NCBI GenBank assembly: GCA_024529925.1
Contig: JAFEUB010001120.1
Location: 1,037,501-1,101,500 of the forward strand
Source: Ophthalmolycus amberensis
Lineage: Eukaryota; Chordata; Actinopteri; Perciformes; Zoarcidae
Direction of reading: 5' to 3'
DNA length: 64,000 nt
This document shows positions 23,978 to 35,914 of this stretch, one piece after another. The position numbers were made by a program, and so were the translations under genes. Position 1 is the first letter of the stretch, and the number at the start of each line of letters is the position of its first letter. The notes below the pieces were generated by a model. The model saw only the letters and a list, made by a program, of their open reading frames with translations. It did not search any database and was not told where the DNA came from.

Positions 23978-26841
23978 TGTCCTAAGCCCCAACATGACCC
24001 ACGGAAGCCTCTCCACCCAACTGCTGTCTTTGAGGCTGGCACGGAGAGCAGCTTTCATCGACCGGTGGAACCGCTCGCATAATCCATTAGCCTGCGGGTG
24101 GTAGGCGGTAGTGCGATGGAGCTTCACCCCTAGGCTTCCTGCCACTGCATTCCACAGCTCTGATGTAAACTGTGGGCCTCGGTCCGAGGAAACGTCAGCT
24201 GGGGCTCCGAACCTGGCGACCCAAGCCTGAATAAACGCCTGAGCCACCTCATCCGCCGTTGTTGATGACAACGGGATAGCTTCTGGCCAACGAGTGGTTC
24301 GGTTTACCATCGTGAGGAGATGTGTGAAACCACGGGATGGGGGCAAAGGTCCTACCAAGTCCACATTTACATGATCGAACCTCCTTTCTGGAACCGAAAA
24401 CTGTGCTAAAGGGGTCTTTATGTGACGGTGCACCTTGGAGCGCTGGCAAACCACACAAGTCCCGGCCCACTTCCGTATATCCTTCTTCAGCCCATGCCAG
24501 ACGAACTTTGCTGAGACCAACTTCTGCGACGCCCTCTTGCCGGGGTGTGACAGTCCATGAATAGCATCAAAAACCTGCTGTCTCCATTCATCGGGAACAA
24601 CCGGCTGTGGCTGGCCTGTGGAGACGTCACACAGGAGCGTAACGCCAGTTTCGCCAAACGGGACCTCCTCCAACCGCAGTCCCGTAACTGCCGTCCTCAA
24701 CTCCTGGACGCCTGGGTCTGTAATTTGATCCTCTGCCATCTTGTTATAGTCCAAGCCTAACTGGACAGCCCCTGTGACAGCCCTGGAGAGACAGTCTGCG
24801 ACCAGGTTTTCCTTACCTCCTACATGCTGTAGATCCGTGGTAAACTCTGATATGAAGGAGAGCTGCCGCTGCTGGCGCGCAGACCATGGTTCGGTGCTCT
24901 TACTCATGGCAAACGTCAGTGGCTTGTGATCCACAAATGCAGTGAACGGCCGAGCCTCCAACAGGAACCGGAAATGGCGAATGGCCAGAAAGAGGCCGAG
25001 GAGCTCCCGATCGAACGTGCTGTATTTCCGCTCATTAGGCCGCAACTGTCGACTGAAGAAAGCCAGCTGTTGCCACGCCCCTTTCACCCACTGCTCGTGC
25101 ACCGCGCCCACCGCATAGTCCGAAGCGTCCGTGGTGATGGCAATCGGAGCCTTAGGTGACGGGTGTGCCAGCATTGTTGCGTTTGCCAGAGCTGTTTTCG
25201 CATCAACAAACGCAAGTTCCCTCTCTTCAGTCCAGTCCACAAGCTGTTTGATAGCCTTGCCTTTCAGGGCTTCGTACAGGGGCCGCATCACTTGCGCTGC
25301 TCGGGGAATAAAGTGATGGTAAAAGTTCACCATGCCTAAAAACTCCTGCAGGGCCCTCACCGTGAGTGGGCGTGTAAAGTTAGTCACTGCCTCCACCTTT
25401 GCCGGGAGGGGAAGCGCCCTGTCCTTTGTGATGCGGTGTCCCAGAAAGTCAATGGTGGTCAACCCAAACTGGCACTTAGCCGGGATGATGATCAACCCGT
25501 GCTGGCTGAGTCGCTCAAATAGAGTCCGGAGGTGAGACCTATGCTCCGCTCTTGATGAACATTGATGTCATCCAGGTAGACGAACAGGAAAGGCAGGTCC
25601 CTCAGCACCGTGTCCATTAGACGCTGGAACGTCTGCGCTGCATTTTTAAGGCCAAACGGCATCCTCAAGAACTCAAACAGGCCGAATGGAGTGATCAACG
25701 CAGTCTTGGGAATGTCCAGTGGGTGAATGGGCACTTGATGGTAACCTCGTACCAGGTCCACTTTCGAAAACACCACACTATCCGACAAGTGGGTAGAAAA
25801 GTCTTGAATATGTGGAACCGGATAGCGGTCCGGGATCGTTGCATCGTTGAGCCGGCGATAATCTCCACACGGGCGCCACCCGCCCCCAGGCTTCGGGGCC
25901 ATGTGCAGGGGTGAAGCCCATGGACTGTCGGAGCGGCGAATGATGCCCAGGCGCTCCATGTTTTCAAACTCTATCTTGGCGATGGTGAGCTTTGCTGGAT
26001 CTAGGCGCCGGGCCCGGGCATGTACCGGTGGGCCGGTGGTAGAGATGTGATGCTCCACCCCATGCTTGACCGTGGAGGAGGAGAAGGTGGGCTGCGAGAG
26101 GTCTGGGAACTCGGCCAGCAGACGCAGAAACTCATCAGCCGCTGCAAGCATGTTAGTCAACCTGGTAGAGCCCGCTCCACTTAGTGTACATGGGTAAGAG
26201 CAAAAAGTCACAGCATTTATCAGGCGGCGGCCCTTGATGTCCACCAATAGTCCATAAGCGCATAGGAAATCCGCGCCAAGCAGGGGAATGGCAATTTTGG
26301 CAGTAACAAAGTCCCAGCTGAAACGCTGCCCCATAAAACACAGCTCCAGGCACCGTGTCCCAAAAGTGCGTATGGGGGTACCGTTCGCGGCTTCCAGCGG
26401 GGGGCCCTGCCCGTTTGTCAGCATGTCCACCCGCGATACAGGCACAACGCTCCTCTGCGCCCCCGTGTCGCAGAGAAAGCGCCGCCCGGAAACGTCGTCC
26501 CTGATGAACAGCAGCCTGCCTTCCCAACCGACGCTCATGGCAGTCACCTGAGCGCCGGCCCTGGCATTTCCCGTCCTGCTGAAACTGCATGGTGAACGGC
26601 ACCTTGTAGCCCGTGGCCCAAACCTTGCGTGGTAATAGCACAGGCCGGTAGCTCCCTGCCGTTGGCTCGCTGCTGCTGCTGCTGCTGCGGCGACGATCGT
26701 TGTCTCCCCCGGCCACGCCGTGGCTTGAGCCGGCCTCACCGCGGCCGTGTAGCTTTGTTGGCCCGCCAGAAAGAACTTATCGGCCTCCTCGGCCAACTCC
26801 CGACAATCGGTAATCCTGGTGTTGGCTAAAGCGGCCCGCAC
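23978..26841 (-). pseudogene. Gypsy pol: protease, RT, RNase H, integrase (frameshifted, truncated)
   Basis: Order of domains along the minus strand: a degenerate zinc-knuckle region (LCYYHARFG...C...C), aspartic protease (FLCDTGAQRSVVP), reverse transcriptase with FSKVDLVRGYHQVPIH, LRMPFGLKNAAQTFQ and the catalytic box YLDDI, then RNase H (TTDASDYAVGAV, DRELLGLFLAIRHFR, VDHKPL) and integrase with the HHCC finger (H...H...CVVCQ) and catalytic D, D and E (VDLVGP, SSDRGPQFTS, NGLCERFH). Just after YLDDI, at about 25540-25550, the frame shifts; the remainder (25495 downward) is in another frame. It is cut off after VMLGLRT at 23978. Confidence 0.93.
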
Positions 26842-27240
26842 CTACAGCGGGAGCTGCTGCAGAAAAAGTTCCGTAAACAGGAACTCCGGCTCGTGTTTAC
26901 CTAGCAGAGCTAACATTTTGTCCATTAGCTCTGACGGCTTGCTGTCGCCGAGGCCATTCAGAGCAAGCAACCGGCGAGCCCGCTCAGAGTCCGAAAGCCC
27001 GAAAATGTTCAACAGACGGTCTTTCAGGGTATTGTACTTATCCCTCTCTGGAGGATTTTCCAGAATGCTCACCACTCTGCCTGCTGTCGAACTGCCGAGA
27101 GCCGCCACAACATAATAATATTTCGTCGCGTCCGCTGAAATGTCTCTGAGGGCGAACTGTGCCTCAGTTTGGGCGAACCACACCGCCGCTTGCGTCTCCC
27201 AAAACTCCGGTAGTTTCAGCGAAACTGCATGTATCGACAT
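26842..27240 (-). pseudogene. Gypsy gag (capsid) fragment ending in an amber stop
   Basis: 132 codons from a start at 27240. It contains a capsid-like region (LPEFWETQAAVWFAQTEAQF, then KYYYVVAALGSSTAGRV) typical of Gypsy Gag: an F-W-FxxxEAxF segment near the N-terminus followed by a helix-rich core. The frame is closed by TAG at 26842-26844, but the very same frame continues open on the other side, so gag and pol were originally one reading frame interrupted here by one stop codon. Confidence 0.85.
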
Positions 27241-27280
27241 CTTAACTTCTGGAAACGTCCAGGAGCGTCAGGGTCACCAA

Positions 27281-27441
27281 TGTAGGTGCGTGGAAACAAA
27301 CAAGGAGGCGAAGTATTCCCTTTGGCTGCACCATGTGGCCGTTTATTTCCATCCATACAAAACAAACATCCATTCACTTCCTGCCACCCTTTAAACGCCC
27401 CTTTCCTTAAAGGGGCCCCGTGAATTCGGTCGTTCCCTACA
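27281..27441 (-). repeat. 5' LTR of the Gypsy element (161 bp)
   Basis: On the minus strand it begins TGTAGGGAACG and ends GCACCTACA, so the termini form the inverted repeat TGTAGG...CCTACA with the canonical TG...CA. It contains AATAAA internally. It is followed directly by TTGGTGACCCTGACG, a plausible primer-binding site (about 27266-27280). It is very short for a vertebrate LTR. No second LTR exists in the window. Confidence 0.85.
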
Positions 27442-27640
27442 GTATGTCATTAAAAGGCCAGTATGTCAAAAAGGTGAAAATTAGCATTATTACAGTATGT
27501 GAAGTTTTTTTAAGACAAGTCATTGGATAGTATGATGAAAAAAGTAAATAAAACAAATACTATGTAATGAATGTCAAAAAAGTCAAAGTATAGTATGTCA
27601 AGAAATAGTCCAAAAAAGTCATAGCATAGTGAAAAGAGTT
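27442..27640. repeat. Degenerate tandem repeat (AGTATGTCAAAAAAGTCA-like)
   Basis: Recurring gtatgtca(a)aa and aaagtca words spaced about 20-50 bp. It forms the pre-insertion context of the Gypsy element. Confidence 0.6.
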
Positions 27641-28699
27641 ACCTGTCTAACAGTTCTTCCATCTGGCGGCACCATTGTGTTTGTTTGCGGTTACACTATT
27701 TCTACTACAGCACATGCACATTTCTCATGAAATCTTGTATTCTAAAAAAAACGTGAACAAGATCGCAGTTATCAGAGCGGACAGCTCCACCTGTTCAAAT
27801 ATGCTGTCAAGTTATGCCACTGCCACAGATTGGATTTGCAACAATTTTAATAATTTCTTCCTTTGCCAGTTACCAGCTTGTTTCACAACAGGAGGTTCAG
27901 ATTCTGTCATGACTGCAGCTGCAATGAGATGTGAGACCAGTACACGGTGAAGTGTAGCAGCAGCTATTCAACTTTCTGAAAAGCCAGGCTAGCCGTTTCC
28001 CTTGATTCTTCTCTTCGTGCTAAGCTAGGCTAGTTGCCTCCTAGATACATCTGAACTAAAAGACATGAGAGTGGTATCGATCTCCTAACTTTTGGAAAGA
28101 CAGCAAAAAACGTGTATCTCCTAAAATGTTAAACAATTTCTTTAATGGAATTTAATGAGATTCATTATTTCTGATCTCATAAAACAAACACAGACAGATG
28201 AGTGAAAAAGTGTTGTCTTTAAAATATATTTAATAAAATCAAGATATGATTTTTTATTAAAACAACTACAGCACAGCTGATTATAAAAAGCACTTTGGGA
28301 AAAGCTGGACATGCTGGTATAAAATATTTAATTTTCTTTTCTTGTTTTGATTCCATATCAGAGTACAACGCGTTACCACTGAGGGAGTAAAGCTATGAAG
28401 TGGCAGCTCATCAATAGCACCACATGCTCTCTCTGAGGGTTGTGTGACTCTCGGTCACCCCAGCTTTCATCTGGCTGCTGTCGGGCTCCTGCAGTGACGC
28501 TTTTGCCAGGACCAGGGAGTTTGCTTTTGTTCCTGTGGACTTAATCAGGTATTTTTCCATGAAAGGTATAAAATGGAAATATCAGAGCTTTGCACATACA
28601 TACAAAATATGTACATGTACGAAAGGTAACATTTTTTAAACTTTTCTAATGTGTAATGTCTTCTAAAGAGGGTCATTTCTGTTGTATATACAGTATATC

Positions 28700-28840
28700 T
28701 TCTGATATATCTCAACAACTGTGGGATGTATTATCGTAAAATTTGGATCAGACATTCATGATTCCCAGAGGATGAATACTAGTTTTGTGATCACTTTTTA
28801 TGTCAACACTTTTGGTTGAAAGTGAAATCCTTAAACACTT
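28700..28840 (+). repeat. Dispersed 'ATATCTCAACAAC' repeat, copy 1
   Basis: atatctcaacaactgtggga, gacattcatgattcccagag and gatgaatac match the copy at 63711-64000 (atatctcaacagttggatgg, gacatccatggttccc, gatgaatcc). Confidence 0.75.
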
Positions 28841-29535
28841 CCTGTTCACAACACAATAGCCCGATCTCACCAAATGTCACATGAATAACACGCCAATCTT
28901 TGAAGTATTTTTACGTGCTATCACAACACAGTTCTTGCTTTTGCCGTGTCATTTCATGCCCAAAAACTCAGCCGTGTGTATATGCTACTCTCACAGAGTG
29001 AGTGAAATAGAATAAGAAGAGATGCTCATGCAAGTTACCTAATATTAAAAGCCAGAAAGACTTCATCTGGTGGGTGGGAGAGGAGGTGGATGGGTCAAAA
29101 CACAGGACTTTCACCCAGGAGCCTGTTGTTAGTGTCCTGTGTGAAACCAAAAGTCTTGTTGACGTTTTTGAAGTCGCGTTAGTGCCGTTGCTTTGTGTTT
29201 TCTGCAATTATTCAACGTTATTTATGTACCGTACATATTTTAAGAAGTTTAAACCATGATAGTTTTTCCTAACTCTCTCAACGTAGTTTTGTTGCCTAAA
29301 CATAACACAGTGACCGCTTACTGTTAACGACGTCGCATGAAATGACAGAATATCCTTAAAAGTGATACTTATATGCCTTCTCATGAGATCGCTTTGGATA
29401 AATCCTTTTCATATAGGTTACGAAAGATTCGTAAATTTTTTACATTTACTTCAAATTGACTGCTAAAAACCAGATGCAAACTTTGGACCCAATTTTTTTT
29501 GTTTTCCTATCTTTGGCTGAGTTGGCTGAGCCAAC

Positions 29536-29740
29536 AGCTGGAAGCTAACGGTGCTAACAACGCTTATAGTGCAAACAAGGGCAACAGTGCTGACAGAGCT
29601 AGCACTGTTAACCTGGTGGGGAACCAGAAGGTGGTCACTACGCTTCCGCGCCCTATGAGCTGAGTGCAGAGTGGCGGTCAGTGGGGCACGCTCACATGCA
29701 CTAACATGCACTAAAAGGCATGCGTGGCCGGTCCGGCTAT
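29536..29740 (+). repeat. Dispersed repeat, copy 1 (partner at 57390-57570)
   Basis: Shares agctaacggtgctaaca, agtgcaaac, gccctatgag, gtgcagagtgg and acatgcactaaaagg with 57390-57570, in the same order and orientation but with indels, so these are two diverged copies of one family. Confidence 0.8.
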
Positions 29741-30486
29741 GTGAACAAAGCACAGAGAAACTCAGATTTCATTTTTAAAAAAGAACATTACAGCCTTTCA
29801 GAGCTGCTGTTTAGTCAAGTGCGATGCACAACGATGGCAACGGATCTTGCTACTTGGCCACATTAAAACAAAAAAGCAGCATTAGATGATTCTGCACATT
29901 TGCAACATCAACAAGTTGTGAGGCAAAACTGTAACAAGGTGACAGCAGAAAAGACAATGCTTTAGAGAAGGGATATTTTCTTCAGCTTTCTTTGCACTAT
30001 CTTCTTGCTATCTTTATTGTCATGCTTTCCTACTTGTGAATAGTACTACCAGAATCTCAGAAGGGTTAAGTCACATCAAAGTCACTTAAACCTAAATAAA
30101 TATGGATGGGATTCTTGTATTCCTGTGTGATTTAGGTTCATATGAGCCACGTTCAACTTCATCACGACTTGCAAAGGGCTTAACTACTGTAGTCCTGGTG
30201 TAGCAATTAGGGTCTCATGGATAAACATATTTAACATCATTTGATGGCTAATGGATGTCTTACATTCAGGTGTTCCGATAATTAATCCCTTTTTTCTCTC
30301 TCTCTTTTAATACAGTATGATGCTCATGGCAGCAGGTCAGTGTGGCACACTGAAAATAATCAGAAAATGAATCGGTACAATCGAGAACAAAAACGATGAC
30401 TAAGCCTGTTTTTGCTTTATTGCCCTTGTATGAAGTGAACAGGTAGTTTATTTGAAGTATAAGGCTCACACCATGACACATGACTT

Positions 30487-30535
30487 ACACACATACACAC
30501 ACATACACACACACACACACACATACACACACACA
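30487..30535. repeat. (CA)n microsatellite
   Basis: Interrupted CA/CATA tract of about 49 bp. Confidence 0.95.
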
Positions 30536-31819
30536 ACGCCACATCCAGGCACAAGCATGCGCTCACCTCAGCAGCAGTCTGTCTGAACAGATCTGCTGTA
30601 ATGTGGAGGAGTGGGACTAAGTGAAGGAGAACAGAGAAGTGGCCTGCGATGTGGTGGGGAGGGAGAGAGAGAGAGCGCATGATGGACAAGAGATGTTGTT
30701 AATGCATTCCTGTGACGTGTGGCCTGAGAACACACAAGTGGCACCACAAAGGAAGAAGGACAGCAAGAGAGAAAAGAAGGGATGCTAACACACAGAAAGG
30801 GTGAAAGAGATAGAAAGCAATCAGGGCGAAAACGAAAGAGAAGGAGTGAGGGAGCGCACTGGGCGAGGCTGACACTTTGTCAGAGGCAGAGCTAGTTGTC
30901 AGATGGGCTAATGCTGCCTTGGTTCAAGTCCCTCTTAAAGACGTCAGATCACACAGGCAGATTGTCCGTGGAGGATTTGAGGCAGACGCCCGCCGGGGGA
31001 GCTGGGAAATTGCATTTGCTGCCTGCTACAAGATCCCGATAAGAGCAGATTTGTTCTAAGAACGCAATGACAGGGCAAGGTTATCACAAAGCTGCCTGCC
31101 TCCTTACTGCAAAAGAGAGGAGAGGAGAAGCCTCCTAACACTCCTCAGAGGAGACAAGAGGAAACTCACAAGATTACTGTGTAAACAAGGTGATGCTTGT
31201 CCATAATATCTTCCACCAGAACAGCAAAGTGTGCAACTGCCAGTGGTTGCAATGTCTTTTTCAATACTGATGAGAAGCCAGCCAGGGGTGAGAATCAGAG
31301 CTGGAGAAAATGTAAGGTAACTGTTGTTGCAATGAGGAACAAAAACATTTCACAGTGGTGTCCCAACTGATTTCAACTGCTGAAAGTTTCATCAGGTCTC
31401 TTCAGAGCTAATATTGTGCAAACAGCTCGCTGATTAGAGATTTCTTATGGAGAAAAACTTACCCCATGGTAAAAATAAAGTTCATGAGAATTATTTTTGT
31501 AGAACACGTTTTCTGAAACCGTATTATATGTTTAAATATGCAAATGAGATGATCTTAGTAAATATACTTTGCAGATATTTCCGAAAGATAAATCATTGGA
31601 TAAAGTCAGGTTAAAAAATCTTTGTTGTCATATTAGAGTTAAATACTTTTTACAGAGGGAATTTTAGATGTTATATTATATTTATTTACTCCCATTCAAT
31701 AATACATCCATACTTATGAAAAGGAAAGCCTCAAAGATTGAAATGAACACATCTAGATATACTTGATCTTCACTGGACACGAAGCTTATGAAGAATTGAA
31801 AGAATTGTAATTGTAAAAC

Positions 31820-31985
31820 TGTCAGACAACTGTAGTGGAGTGAAAGGTACAATATTTGCCTCTGAGATGTAATGGAGTAGGAGTATAAAGTTACATAAAA
31901 TAAAAATACTCATTTTATGTAAAGTGCCTACAATATGTACTCCAGTAGTTATCTGAGTAAATGGACTTAGTTGCATTCCACCACT
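31820..31985. repeat. Dispersed 'AAGTAC'-type repeat
   Basis: gtagtggagtgaaaggtaca, atttgcctctgagatgtaat, gtaggagtataaagttacat and gcattccaccactgcag. Same family as 21155-21300. Confidence 0.7.
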
Positions 31986-33414
31986 GCAGTTATGTCTAAA
32001 TCAGCATGATGTCATCCATTATGAATTATGTGGTTGTGTGTGAATGCAGAGACGGGGGCAGGCCAGGTAAGAAAGCTGTGATGTCTGTTCTGACAGGTGT
32101 GTCCTCAGTGAGAGAGCGAGCATTGGTCAAGAGACGGAGAGAGAAAAACAGAGCAGCAAAGTAAAAGTTCAAAGACGAATGTGTCGAGGTGTGAGCTTTG
32201 AAGGCTTAAGGCTGTCAAAACCTTAATCTATCTGTCATGAGTTGCGTGGATGCAGGGCTTAAAGTTGGACTGATGTCATTTGGACAGTCATTGCCCATCA
32301 CAAGACATTTCCCGCTGACACTATTCCTCAACACAAGACCTTCCTCCTCAGCTACCTCACAGTCAGCGGCCATTGATGTGTCAGTTTGTGTGACGGGGGT
32401 TATAAATACAGACACTTACAAACTGATAATAATGTACAAATGATAAGATGCATTACTTTCGTAAACTAAATCTGCTGTTGGTAGTTTTTTAAGTTTTTTA
32501 AAATTGTGAAATTGAATATTACGAATGAGGTTCTGGTTTTAAATGTCAGAGAAAACGATAAAAACAATTTCGGAAATTGGCAAATAAATTAGTAAGTCAG
32601 ACCTGTGACACATCAAAGACATTTACTGTTGGTCAAATTTAGAAAAGAAGTCATCGCGCCATGTTGGCTTTCTACACTGTTCTGTTTGATCCAGAAAAAC
32701 AGTGTGAACCTAATCCAACAGTCGAATAATAAATAAATAAATAATTGGGTATAAATTCAAACGTACTTCATCATATATGTTGAAATCTTATTCTTGTCTC
32801 AAGACATATTGCATGTTTTTGCATGTTCGTGTAAAGACCACGTTACACTAGTTAAGCAATTAATTGGAATTAATAAGTTGGAAGTATACCAATTCAACAC
32901 TGCCTCCATTGAACCCATATGTAGTGCAACATGACATGGTTCTATCTTGGTAACTTTCTAGAAAATGATTACATAGACCTCTGAAATAAAGCTTTAACAT
33001 TAAATTAAATGTCAAATCTATGCTAAATATATGAAAGATGTAAATAGATATAGCAGTAGATCATACTGTAGATTTCATGAGGCAGGTGTTGCAACAGACA
33101 GCTTCTTTCTGGTTAGTACAGCTGTTTTTGAAAGGTGTGTCTTATTAAGACATGTGATTGGATGGGATGACATCATTATGATTATATTCCACTTTTCCAA
33201 ATACTGCTGCATTTACATCACATGGACGAATGGTAAAGATAGGAAAGATTCTTATATTTACAACTGGTGAGTGTTACTGTCACGGGTCCAGTCAAGAGGG
33301 TTGTAAGACTGTGCTTGACCCTCAAACAACTAACTCTGGACTACAATCAGTAAAGGATGTTTATTCAAGTGCTGAACTTGACGGGAGAGTGTTTATGATA
33401 GTGGTGTGGTTGAC

Positions 33415-33572
33415 TCCGTGACCCGCTCTCTATGTAGATGTGAAGGGCTCATTCGAAGCGAATGAAAACACAACAATTCTTAGTTTCAAGTGATTATATG
33501 AAAACAAAGATGTGAATTTTATTTTCCATTCATGCTAATAGATCCCCTGAAATGCTACAAACAATTACCATT
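33415..33572 (-). repeat. MITE-like family fragment (reverse of 13490-13585)
   Basis: Contains gtgacccgctctctatgtag, ttcttagtttcaagtgatta and aatagatcccctgaaatgct, the last two being the reverse complement of parts of the copy at 13490-13585. Confidence 0.65.
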
Positions 33573-33805
33573 TTGAGGCACTTGTACTTTACTTGAGTGT
33601 TTCCACTTTCTGTTACTTTCTACTTCTACTCTACTAAAGTTCAGAGGCAAATATTGTGGCCCACCTTTTACTCGGCTATAATTACTTGACATAAGTTAGA
33701 TATTTAGAATACAGGACTTTTATTTGTAGGAGAATATTTTTACACCATAGTATTGCTACTGCTACTCAAGTAAAAGATCTGAATATATTTTCCACCGCTG
33801 ACTAT
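33573..33805 (-). repeat. Dispersed 'CAGTGGTGGAA' repeat, reverse copy
   Basis: Starts ttgaggcacttgtactttac, includes aatacaggacttttatttgt and tactcaagtaaaagatctga, and ends ttttccaccgctga, the reverse complement of the start of the 14593 copy. Confidence 0.7.
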
Positions 33806-34211
33806 TGTGGATATACAGCGCTGCACCACATATTTGTGTCCTTTTTAAGGCATTTGTTTCAGACACATTGAAGCTTGAAAAGTGATCAGCTTCCCAGTCA
33901 TTACATCGACTTGGATGTTGGCATGCATTCTTAGGATTTGTGGGATCTGCTGTGTTCTATAACACAAATTAGAGAGCGTGCCGTTTCCTGAATCAGAGGC
34001 TGCAGCTGTCAAACTTGTGTGACGAGAAATCTCGTCCCGTTCAGCCTTTTACTGTCGCTCCATTTTTAGACAATAACAACTGTTAGTATTCTGACGTGTG
34101 AGAGAGAGAGAGAGACATGGTGGAGTCAGAGAAAGACGGGTGTGAATTTTCCAAATCAGCAATACAGCAGTGTGGACGTGCTCATCGCGTTTGATGTACT
34201 GTCTTGTCAAT

Positions 34212-34240
34212 ATGTGTGTGTGTGTGTGTGTGTGTGTGAG
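34212..34240. repeat. (TG)n microsatellite
   Basis: About 14 TG units followed by GAGAGA. Confidence 0.95.
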
Positions 34241-34947
34241 AGAAGTAGATGTTTTTACTGTATGATTTAGTGGCTGCAGGGGTAAATTAAATCATGTCTC
34301 AAGGCCTCTCCTGTCAAATGTGTGTTACAGAGAAAGATAATGCTGTCGATGCAACCTCACATTCACATAAAGCTGTTGGAGCAGACCAGAGAGGAGCTAA
34401 CAGGTCTCGGATCAAACTAAACAATTAAATATAATATGTATATAACTTGCAACCTGTGTACTTTTGAATTTCATGCTCAATAGCATGTTCGTATGGAGTT
34501 CGGATCCAGCGATTGACACGCACAGTAAGCACAGAAGAGGCATTTTAAGACAGATACAAGTATTAATCATGTGGTTGACTGACTTCATGATGAGTAAATA
34601 AACAAAGTTATGTTGTCGTTCACTGTCCGCAAGACCAAGTTCAGTAGTCTACATGGGGCTTTTTGTTTGAGATGCTGCTGAAGTATTTAGTAGCATTTAG
34701 TGGAGAACACAGCAATGCGGAGCGGCGACACCAGCTGTGGTTAGATAGATGGAACCCTGTCGTGCTATAAATCAAACTCTTATTAACCCGTGAATGCCAG
34801 TGAATGTTATGTCACATTGGCACATCTCAGGGGAGCCTGCAACACGAGGCTGTTTTCACTTTGGGGCGACTCTTCTAGCCTTCAGTCCACGCTCAGGTTC
34901 AGATTATGGCTTTGAGTCACAGTGAGCTATAGAGACATAGTGTAGAT

Positions 34948-35914
34948 CAGGGGTGCCCAATACGTCGATAGAGGTAGTGCGGGTAGATCGCATGCCATTC
35001 AAAAAGAATGAGATGTCCTCATGGCATTTGCCACTTGATTTTCTAACACACGGGTCACCACGTATGCGCGGTCGACCGCGCGAGCTACTGCAAAACTCCG
35101 GCGAGCTAATTAGTTAGCCTTCCAATTTATTTCTACTAAAGAAGCTAAAGCTGTAGCGCCATGATTTGGGAAACTTCCAAAACCTCGGGTCAGAACCGGA
35201 GACTCAACGGAAGGCGTGTGCGTAACTTGACAGTGCGCGCGACACAGAGCAGATTGACAAGTGTCTGTCAGAGTTTGACAAACGCTTTCAAGACTTTGCT
35301 TTACTCGAGCCAGTTGCTACACTTATGTGCTGCACATTTCAGGAAGATATTGAGGTTGATTCACTCGCATCAAAAATTGCACCGCTGTTTCACCTGAACT
35401 CGTCTGGAGTGGAGGATGAGATTCTGACACTGCAAGCTGACGTTCAGCTGAAGTCCAGGGCTCATGGACAGTTTTCTCACAGAGGAAAAGTCCCCAAACA
35501 TGAGGACATGTGATACCTTTTTGACTGCATTATTCGGCTCTACTCATTTATGTGAGTCAGCCTTTTCCCACATGAAGAACATTAAGTCCAAACACCGTTC
35601 CACCATGACTGATGATCATTTGAAGTCTGCTTGAGGCGGCTACCAGCAGCTACTGTCCGGACTATGCAACTCTGGCCAATCCATTCAGTGCAAGTCATCA
35701 GAGTAAGGTAATGACCAAAAATGTACAGAATTGTATTGTGCCATGAGGATTCATGCAGTTATGCAAGGTACGCCAACATATATTGTAAATATAAAGTATA
35801 CTCGGTATGTATAGGATATATAAATAGATATTCAGCATTTTTAATGTAGGTAGATCATTTTGACTTGGTCATTTTAAAAGTAGCTCGCAAGCCGAAAAAG
35901 TGTGGGCACCCCTG
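34948..35914 (+). mobile_element. hAT-family DNA transposon derivative, complete with TIRs and TSD (967 bp)
   Basis: The left end begins CAGGGGTGCCCA and the right end finishes TGGGCACCCCTG: perfect 12-bp terminal inverted repeats of hAT type. It is flanked on both sides by the identical 8-bp word GTGTAGAT (34940-34947 and 35915-35922), the target-site duplication length diagnostic of hAT. At 967 bp it is far shorter than an autonomous hAT element (typically 2.5 kb or more) and holds only the 3' part of a transposase gene, so it is an internally deleted, non-autonomous copy with intact ends. Confidence 0.96.
35247..35710 (+). pseudogene. hAT transposase C-terminal remnant
   Basis: The frame from 35247 to 35513 is open for 88 codons (EQIDKCLSEFDKRFQDFALL, later SLASKIAPLFHLNSSGVEDE). 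After a frame change the hAT dimerisation (hATC) segment follows at about 35513-35700 with TALFGSTHLCESAFSHMKNI, KSKHRSTMTDDHL and, in another frame, SSYCPDYATLAN. The LCESAFS...KSK.R...L.D.HL pattern is the hallmark of the hAT C-terminus in ZBED/GTF2IRD2-like transposases. At least two frame disruptions and loss of the N-terminal DDE region make it non-functional. Confidence 0.9.

Larger units (their letters stand above)
23978..27441 (-). mobile_element. Ty3/Gypsy LTR retrotransposon, 3'-truncated
   Basis: About 3.46 kb on the minus strand in the order 5' LTR (27441-27281), primer-binding region, gag, protease, reverse transcriptase, RNase H, integrase. RT before integrase is the Gypsy order. 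The element stops abruptly inside integrase at about 23978, where the sequence turns into aataataata and unrelated flank, so the 3' LTR is missing. An in-frame stop after gag and a frameshift in RT show that it is inactive. No envelope gene is seen. It landed in the degenerate repeat at 27441-27640. Confidence 0.95.
27641..34939. other. Gene-free stretch with scattered repeats
   Basis: No supported coding region. It contains dispersed repeats at about 28700-28840, 29536-29740, 31820-31985, 33415-33572 and 33570-33805, and microsatellites at 30487-30535 and 34212-34240. The remainder is AT-rich, with no ORF that resembles a known protein. Confidence 0.6.

Noticed and set aside
26153..26716. 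187-aa minus-strand ORF inside the Gypsy element
   Set aside because: It is a shifted frame overlapping the zinc-knuckle/protease part of pol; the pol frame has the recognisable motifs.
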